Of a DNA stretch of 64,000 nt, positions 53,001-62,000 are shown in pieces. Location of the stretch: the NCBI GenBank assembly GCA_013396525.1, contig VWYX01000125.1, positions 806,001-870,000 of the forward strand, written 5' to 3'. A program made the translations under genes and the position numbers. The DNA is from Chaetorhynchus papuensis (taxonomy: Eukaryota; Chordata; Aves; Passeriformes; Rhipiduridae). The notes under the pieces were generated by a model. The model saw only the letters and a list, made by a program, of their open reading frames with translations. It did no database searches and was not told the DNA's origin. Every line of letters starts with the position of its first letter. Within the stretch, counting starts at the first letter, position 1.

Positions 53001-56000
53001 GTTCTAATGGTACACTAGGTGCTCAGAATTCTTTGGGCAAGCTCTGCTGCCTGTGTTTGTGTGGGAAATCTTGCAGACTCTTCTTTGTATTACAGCCATG
53101 CTTGAACTGTTCTTTGTACTTTTGGGCTGCTACCAGGGGGCAGGGACAGAAAGACCCAGACCAATGAGGAACATTCCCTCTCCCTGCAGACCCTGTGTTA
53201 CAGGACATGGTGTTTAGGGATAGAGACACAAGAGATGCAAAGTATTTCTGTATTAATATTCTCTCTAAAATACTGCTTTACACATCTATCGTCTCCCTCA
53301 TTAGCATGCCCACACTGACCTGATTCTGCCATGCTTATTCAAATGAAATTTGCCTTATGCTGCAGTACTGGTATATTTTACAGCTGAACAGTAACAGAAT
53401 CAAACTCTAAAATACAATGACTGTTTTAAGGTGACGGGATACCAGAGGAATTGTTTTGGTCTCTATACAACTTATGTAGAATATGCTTAGTGAGCTTCAT
53501 ATCTCCCTTGAAGGTAAATCTACTTTTCTTTCTCTTAAAAGTATGCAAATCCCTAAAGCTGCTAGGACAGAATAATGCCTTTCAGCAGAGTGAACGAGAC
53601 AATTGCAGGTAATTTTCCTGGCTGTGAAGTCGAGCTAAGTGCAAGGTTCTTTCATATTGTCTTGTGGTTGTACGCAACAGTGATTCATAGCCCATGGTGA
53701 TGCATTATTGAAGAGTTGTCTGTTGTGTCTTCATTGCATGCTGTCAGCTGCATAATAAATAATTGATTGTGCTGCTCTTACTCCACATTAAAGATATATG
53801 AGTATCTAATACACGAAGAAAATGAAGCAGCAAGGCTGCCTGTGTTGAAAAGATGAAGCGTTACTGAAGTGCGCTGCGGTAGCAGGGACTGGAAAGTGCC
53901 CACCACTGCTATCCATTTCCCACTTCTTCCCTTTGAGTCTGTTTGTCATGGCAACAAATGGCACATTGAAGTCCTTGCTGTTGCCTTTCTAGACAAAACA
54001 AAATGATTGTGGTAAAGAGCACATATGCTGCAGAGTTGTGCATCTCCCCTTCCCCACTTTTCTTCAACTATTATCCCTCTAGACTGAAAATTCCCTTAAG
54101 ATATTAATAATTTTTTCGTAGGTGGCTGCAAACTGTCCGGAAAATGCAGTCTAAGACAGTAAATCCTTTTCCCCACATGAGACTTTGTTTGTATTATGCA
54201 GAGGAAATGTTAGCAGGATGAAACTGAGTGTTTGCAGTGGTACTAAACCTCTGTTGTTGAGCCTTTCCCTTGAAAAGCCAGGCTTCCCCTCTCGGTTCAG
54301 TTGCCCAAGTCCCCAGACAGGACACAGTGAGATGGCCCCTGTTCCAACATAGTGTAGGGAATGAAAGCATCTTCCAGCTCACATTCAACACTCTTTGTTT
54401 CCATTACAATGGCCATCAGTAAAATTGATGAGATGACAAATCTGTCCAGAATAGTTTGCTTTGGAAATCAAATCAAGGAAATCAGAGGTGTGTGCTACTC
54501 ACTGCGTTGTGGCAGGAGGAGGCTCGTGGCCAGGTGTAACTACAGGTTACAGGGAGCTGTTGTTATGACAAAAATGTGTAAAACAGTGAATTACATTTTG
54601 AGATAGTAATGAAATTAAGATGGAAGAAGTGTGAGATGTCTGGCTGATACACATCTGGATTCCGATGGAATGAGTTGGAGAGCTGAGTTAGGTAAATGGG
54701 AAGCAGAAACACAAGGCACTGACTGTGTTTGCCTAGAAAACTGTTGCCCAGATCTCTGCGTTTAACACCAAGACACAGGGGAATTGTTTTTGTTCCTGAT
54801 GGGAAACCACATGTTTTTCAGGTGTGTTAGCTTGAGACTCAGCCACAGGCTAAGGTGGGAACACCACTGCATGCAGGGAGTGCTTTGCCACAGTATGTCA
54901 GAGCTGAATCCTAAAGAGACCTGACCTATCTAATGTAAAATGCAAGTAACACCACAGTGGAGTTCTGCTGGTATGAATCAGCCTGGGATGTGATTTCTGG
55001 ATGTGTTTCTGCCACCACTCCTATGCAATTGTGCTGAACTGTGCCTTCCTCTATACATTGGGAAGGCATCAATGTTGACACAAGGACTTTGTGCAGTTAC
55101 TAGAACCTTCCTGATAATATATTTTCCAGGCTAGAAGTGGATATTAGTAATAGTTGCATGTGGAAAATGGGGGGAAGATCAGACTTTCCAGCCTTTGTGA
55201 TATTGTCCTGACAGAATATGGATATATCTTGACATAGAAACAATATAATTTATATGGAAAAAAAAGAAACACTTGAGATGAAAAGTTCTTAACCCACGGC
55301 AACATTAACTCTTCGGAAAGTCCTAGGAGCCAAACCCAATGACATGTTCCTAACAGCACAGATTTATTACAGGGCATAATTGGAAAGGTGATGGCATTGA
55401 GGAGCATCAGAATATAGCCTGTCCTGAAGAGCCTCTGGTCTACATAAAATGAAACAGGATAGTGTCCTAGAAACACCTTCTGAATATCTGCCCCTCTTTC
55501 TGCTGCCAAAAAGTGTTCAGGAAGTAGCTGTCTTCAAGCATATATATTGCCTTTAAGTTCCATAGGTAACTACTGTTTGAAAAAATAAGGGGATGGAGTA
55601 CTTTGTAGATGAATGATGCTGTTTTTTGAAAGTCACCTATTTAATTCAGTTTATCCCATCAATACTTGTGAGGTAAGTGAATCCCATTGTACAGGATAAA
55701 AAGAGAGCAGCTAGTGAAATCAAAGGATTTGTCCTGGATTAGGATCTTGTCTTCTGATTCCCAGAATTTGTCAACACTGCAGAGACAAATAATTTAGTAA
55801 ACACCAAAATCAGTGAAGCCTGGGATACAGTTTTGCCTACTTCATTTAAGGATGGATGGCTGAGTTAATACTGCCTCACTAGGGCCCTATAAAAACCTGG
55901 CAGCCTAGCACTTGGTTTAACTTTTGTAAGGTAGTTGACTGGGAATGATAAACAGTTCCAGGCGGTTATTTCAGCCCTAACATCTAAAGCTAAGTGGGGT

Positions 56001-59000
56001 GACTCATTCTTGGAGATACATCTCTTTCTCCATTAACCATAGGAGTAGCCTAGATGACAGGTTGAGACACAGTTTCTACCTTTGAATTGGATTACATTAG
56101 CAGTGGAATTTACACATGAATTTTCTAGGTTCAGGCAGAAGCTTGACAGACTATCCGTGGATGGCCTTCAGTGTTCTCTCTTCATCCGTCCTTTGTATGG
56201 TTAATAATTTCGCCATGATTTGGGGCAGGGTTTTGTTGGGACAGTAGGTGTATTAAGTGTCTAATAGCTGGGCTGGCTCCATGGATTTGTGCTGTTTGAT
56301 TGCCTTTATTCCCAGATGAATCATTCTCAGATGAAGGAAGAAAAGGAAGCAAAAGGAAACTTAGTCTGTGGTGCAGCCTTTCCATTCCTGACCTCTCCTC
56401 AGTAACAGAGTTTCTCTGATAACAAAGATTGAGCCTTGCTCTTGGCAGAAGCTCTTACAGGCTCTTCTTTCTACGCAGATTTTTTTCATTACATGCATAG
56501 GAACTTAATGTTGGTTTGATCCCTATTCCTCTGCCAAATGGGGTTGAAATTGGCTCAAAGACTCAGAAGTTATTAGGCAAGTGCAGACAGTGTCGTTTCA
56601 TTAGACCTCTCCCCTTAGGAAACAGACTTCAGTGATGGGATCTTAGCTAAAGTAGTGCAGTGTTAAAAGTAGTGCAGACACAGCTGCAGACACACCTGTG
56701 TTTTAATAAGAAGTAATAACTTGTGTTTGAACGTCATCTGAAGTTGTGAGGTTGTTCAGTTTAGCCCAAATGGCATTGTAGCCCTGGCAGTTTGGATGGA
56801 TCCATGGTCATGTTCCTTAAGAAAAGGATCCATCTACCCTCTAATCTGCAGCATCAGTGAGCTGAACATCAGCAGGACCCATGATCTGAAATGTCTCCTT
56901 TCCTACACCCACTTAACTTTTAAAACCTGGTTTTCAACTAGGATGCCTTGTAGATCAGAATGTTTTCAAACCCATGCCATATTCTGATAACCAAGTTTGT
57001 GCAATTAAGTATTTTAATACAATGATTGTTCCCTTTCAGAAACCTAAGGGTTTTTTAACAGGTAACCATATGGGTATGTAGATGTCCTTGCTCAGTCAAA
57101 ACTCTTATTGATTGTTCTGACTTGCAAAGCAATGTTGTTGCTGAGTTCCAGATTGTGGGTTTTTTCTCCTTGCTGTTAGCTAGATTGATAAAGATGCAGG
57201 CTGAAGATGGGCATCCATCCTTGTTGAAGAATATTAACTAAATCAATGTTTTTCACAAAAAAAAAAAATATCAATTGATGCATTAGCAAGAGAGAAAATA
57301 CAGCATTGTGCTGTTTTAGCTCCCAGGAGCCTGCATAGCCAACTCTAACGCTCAGAGATAAAAAACATCTAAAGTTCACATCTAAATCCGTATCAGAACT
57401 TCTTCAGGGCACATGGAGTCTCTGACTCATTTCTAGACTGGATGTGCATTTAAAGGGCACTCATAAAAATTGACCCTCCTGCCAGACCTTCAGTGAATAC
57501 AGACACATTTGACTCTTTGCATCCTGGTTTGTCCTCCAAAAGCAGTGAGGTGATGACAGAGGAAGTTACATTTATGAATCCATAACCTCATGAATTTTCA
57601 ACTGTTGCTGAAAATAGGATGTTGCTGTAAATACAGAAAAGCCTGATTTCTTCTGCAAGGTGTAGTGCTAAACCATGACACAAGGCCTAACACATCTTCT
57701 ATGGGCATTTTCTAGTGAAATGAATTTGTTTTTAAATGGTGTATCAAACTAGCAAGCTCCTGGGCAGATGGAAATGTTATTTTAAATTGGAAAAATTGTC
57801 CAGGAGCTGTTGTCAGAATCTCTGAAGAGTTAATTCTGATTCTGCCACTGGTTTGATGTGGGGTGTTTAGTAAACCATCAGAGCTTTAAGCTAAGAGTTT
57901 TAATAGGATTTAGTTACAAAGTGAAATGAATGCATGCTAAAGTGTTGCGGATCTTTGCATCTGAATCTGAACTTCCAGATTGAGGCTATTTTATAATAAA
58001 TATTTTCTTTACCTCCTTGGGCTAATGTGATGTATAATTAATGTTTGCATACTGCTTTGAACATGCAAACTGTAACGACAGTACTAAGTTTTAATATTAA
58101 AACTATTAAATATTGGGATTCTGTAATAGTTTCCTTCCATTTCATAGAATCGTAGGGTTTTATGATGTGTTTAAAAATAAAAGTGCTATGAGGAAGGACT
58201 GTCACTTAAATTTAAGTTCAAATACTTCAAAAAGGATTATATGATATGCTTGAGAGTTCTCCCTGAGCTGCTCTCCCCCAGTACATGCTGAATTTTTGTA
58301 TCACAAATGAATCCATCTTAGTCTGTAGCTGGAAAACCTTGTGCAGGAGGTGCTGTGCCTTCCCAGCCTGCCTGGAGGGGTTTGTGGATATCACTGAGCT
58401 GATACATTGCATAATATGTGAATTTCCCCCTATACTGGTGAGGCCACACCTCGAGTTCTATGTCCAGCTCTGGCCCCTCAATTCAGGGAGGACATTGAGG
58501 GGCTGGAGTGAGTCCAGAGAGGGGAACAGAGCTGGGGAAGGGTCTTGAGGGTAAATCCTACGAGGAGTGGCAGAGGGAGCTGGGAGTGTTTAGTCTGGAG
58601 AGGAGGAGGCTCAGGGGGGACCTTCTCGCTCTCCACGACTCCCTGACAGGAGGGTGCATCCAGGTGGGGGTCAGGCTCTGCTCCCAAGTAACCAGTGACA
58701 GAACAAGAGGAGATGGCCTTAAACTGTGCCAGGGGAGGTTTAGGTTGGACATTAGGAGGAATTTCTTCACAGAAGGGGTAATTAGACATTGGGCTGCCCA
58801 GGGAGGTGGTGGAGTCACTTGGATGTGGCACTCAGTGCCATGCTCTATTTGGCAACGTGGTGTTGAGTTATAGGTTGGACTCGATGATCTCAGAGGTGTT
58901 GTCCAACCTCACTGATTCTGTGCCTCTGTGATTCTATGTGCTTGCATCAGAGCACACATACAGTACTTCATTATTTTACTGTGAAAAACTAAAAGATTAT

Positions 59001-62000
59001 GTCAGGCAGTAGTGGTAATGGTTGTGAAACATTCCTTATGGGCAGGTTATTCTGTAGTTTTCTTTCTAAGGCCTTAGGCACACATATAGGTGTGTCTGAA
59101 GGACCAACCTGGACAAATGTTGAACTTGGCTAATGGCTAATTTGCTTTAATATGGCATTTGGTTTTAATATTGATGTAAAATACCTGGACAGAGAACCCC
59201 ACTGGAATAATCACTGTGTGCTTATAACTGCAAGTCCAGAACTCAACTGCAACTGATTTAACTGCTAATGTACTTGGAGACATCTGTGTCTGAGCTGTTG
59301 TTTGAACTTCCCTTTATTCATTGCACAGAAATAGACACTGCTGGGATGTGATTCATTATGTCCTAATGTACATCCCTAGATCTGGTTAGATGAATGGCTC
59401 CCTAAAAGTGCATTTTTCTCTGACTTGATTATCTATTTTCTATGACTTGAGTAATTAGCTGAGAAGTAGCTGGCTACATCTTAGAAGCCTAAAAGTTGGT
59501 AAAATGAATCCTACCTTTTTTGTCTCTGTTTTTCATTCTGGCACATCTCTTCATATTTACCTTTGATTCATAGTACAGACTTTTTAAGCAAGCAAAATAT
59601 GCCTCTTTGTTATTGGACAATAACTGCTGGTTTTCACTGAAAAATAAAATTTGTGCATCAAGCTGAACTGTTAATATAGCTGCTTTAATGGAAAGAAACT
59701 AGTAAGACTGTATCTTTGATACTGGATCTTAAAGACACTTTTTCTCAGCTTTTTTTTTCAAGCAGGACTTGTTAATTTTTTTTTCAACCAGAGTCTTTCT
59801 CAGATTAATGAACTTTGTACAAGCCCTTGCATAGGAGAGTCATGGTGTATGCCCACAACACTGGCACTACAGCACTACAAAGAAAGGATTGATTCTAATG
59901 CATAAATATCAGGCCAGCCTTGCAATATCCAGAGTAAAGCATTTTAAGTACCAGGTACTTATAAATTGAAAGCTTCCATAACTACCCACGATTTGAAAAG
60001 AGAAAAATAGCCAATCATGTAGTGCTCTGTGAAGGTTTGTCCATTTGCTGAGGAAACTGGGCAACTGTTCAAAACCCATGGATTGAAACAGTGCCCATCC
60101 AAAGGAACGAGTAACGTGTTCTGTGACCGTCTCTCGTGGCTGAATGGAAATATGAAGAACCAGGGTAGTAGAACATTCATAGAAATGTCTGTGCTCTTTT
60201 CATGTTTGTGAATGCAGAGTCTCTTCTGTTCCCTCTGTGTGAGGAGGAGACCTGCAGGTGTCACGTTGTGTGCAAGTGTCACACACATGGTGTGGGATGG
60301 CCCCGTTTGTGTAACACTGGTTATTAGGGGCAGCCCGGGATCAGGCATCTGCCTTGGGAGTCTCTCTTCTGCTGCCTCCCACTTGTTCCTTGCCTGCTTT
60401 TATCCGCTTAGGCAGGGAGCTCCACTGTGCAAACGAGCTCTTCTGTACGTCTCTGCAGTGTTTGGTGCAGTATGGGTTATAACCTGTTGCATTGAGAATA
60501 ATAAAAATAATGTATTTCCATTTTAGACCCTAAATTACAGGAAGGCAAAGTTAACAATAGGGTACCACTGCAGTTGCCTCTCCTGTCTTACCCATTTTGA
60601 ATGAGGCTTCAAAGTGAAAATGGAAATGAGCAGCTGATGCGACCAAGACATTAATTTTTCACTCCTTCCCTCTCCTCCAGAACTTGAATTCAGATATAGC
60701 TCAGACTGAAACTGTGTGTCTTGTTTTGGCAGGAATGCTACAGAATGGAAAGAAGTTTGATTCCTCCAGAGACAGAAACAAGCCTTTCAGGTTCAAGATT
60801 GGCAGGCAAGAAGTCATTAAAGGATTTGAAGAAGGGGTTACACAGGTACTAATAAATTGTTTTGGTTGAACCTGGAGCTGGCTGAAGGGTGTGTGAGCTC
60901 AGCAATGTCCAGGGCAGTGGTGACAAGACCAAGTGGAAATCACAGTGTAGGATATGGGGTGTTTTTGTGAAAGTGTGGTGCATTTGAGCTACAGTATTTC
61001 CTGTAGTTTCCTTCTATCCATCCATCCACCCATCCACCCATCCACCCACCCACAGCTATCCCCTGCTCATGAGCCTTTCCCCATGGCATGCATTTGGGAG
61101 GGGAGAGGTGAAGTCCCCTCCCCAGGTGCCCTGTAAGCCCTGTCTCTCTCCTGTGGGCTACTCCACAGACAGCAGAGGCCTCTAAAATGTTGAGGTGGCA
61201 GCTCTTTATGAGATGACCTCTATTCAGCTACTCCATAAAAGTCCAAGCTGCTGTTTTTGATGACATCCATGACCCAGCTACAGATTCTGACCCTTACTCA
61301 ATGAGGTACCAGACTGCACTGTTACATTTTTATGACTTCAGACTCACAGCTACAAAACATTCACTGACCAACGCAACTGAGAGAAAGAAAACTGCCCTCC
61401 ATTAATTACAGTTTGAGTGCCAGCACTATAAAAGCCCCACAATACAATTCACTGCCCGGTCTTGCTTTTTGTGCAGTGCTGTGAGGGCCCCCCTCACGTG
61501 GGGAGTGTGATGAGGCTGCTCAAGTGGTTGAGTGAATGAGATCAGGGTGCAAATTCCTCCTGACTTCCCATTTCAGGATCCAAAAGCTCAGTGTAGGAGG
61601 CAACTGCTCAAATACTTTTACAGGAGCAACTTCAACAAAAACAACTTCTGATGCTTAAATGGAGAGAAGGGAAGAATGCAAAATGATAAACAATCCACTG
61701 AGGAATGATGCAATCATGCTTTTCCATAGAGGTGTGCAAGAGACAAGTATTTCCAGCCCTGTGGAGAAAGCAATGCAAGCATTCCCTTCTCTCCAGTCAG
61801 AGAAGTCCATTTGAGGAATCCTAGACTGTGAAAGATACCACCTTCTTCTGAAGGATTTTAGTTGGACTGTTTATTATTTGCCTTGCAGAAAGGCCTGAGA
61901 GAGCTCAGGACTGCAGAGCTGTAGGAACCAGAAGCCAGTACAGATAAAGCAGCAGCAAGCACTGGGTGAATCAGTTCATCCCTTCCTTGACCGCTCTCAC

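Larger units (their letters stand above)
22363..60732 (+). other. FKBP1B: FKBP1B intron 2, about 38.4 kb
   Basis: Phase 1, GTAAGG...GGCAG. It contains nine CR1 fragments (listed separately), several simple repeats and a few GC-rich patches (about 30330-30690, 41490-41750, 42150-42310, 43840-43980) whose origin I do not recognise. No nested gene could be supported. Open frames of up to 174 codons fall in repeats or GC-rich patches and match nothing known to me. The segments 22363-27130, 27425-31840, 32565-36640, 38545-40995, 41060-49055, 49250-52155, 52312-58425 and 58940-60732 hold nothing recognised beyond the items listed here. Confidence 0.85.

Noticed and set aside
58139..58160. TTCATAGAATCGTAGGG as another CR1 tip
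   Set aside because: Only about 17 bases resemble the CR1 end and the following sequence does not continue the match.
58478..58873. 121-codon plus-strand and 117-codon minus-strand frames
   Set aside because: Both are translations of a CR1 3' fragment, not genes.
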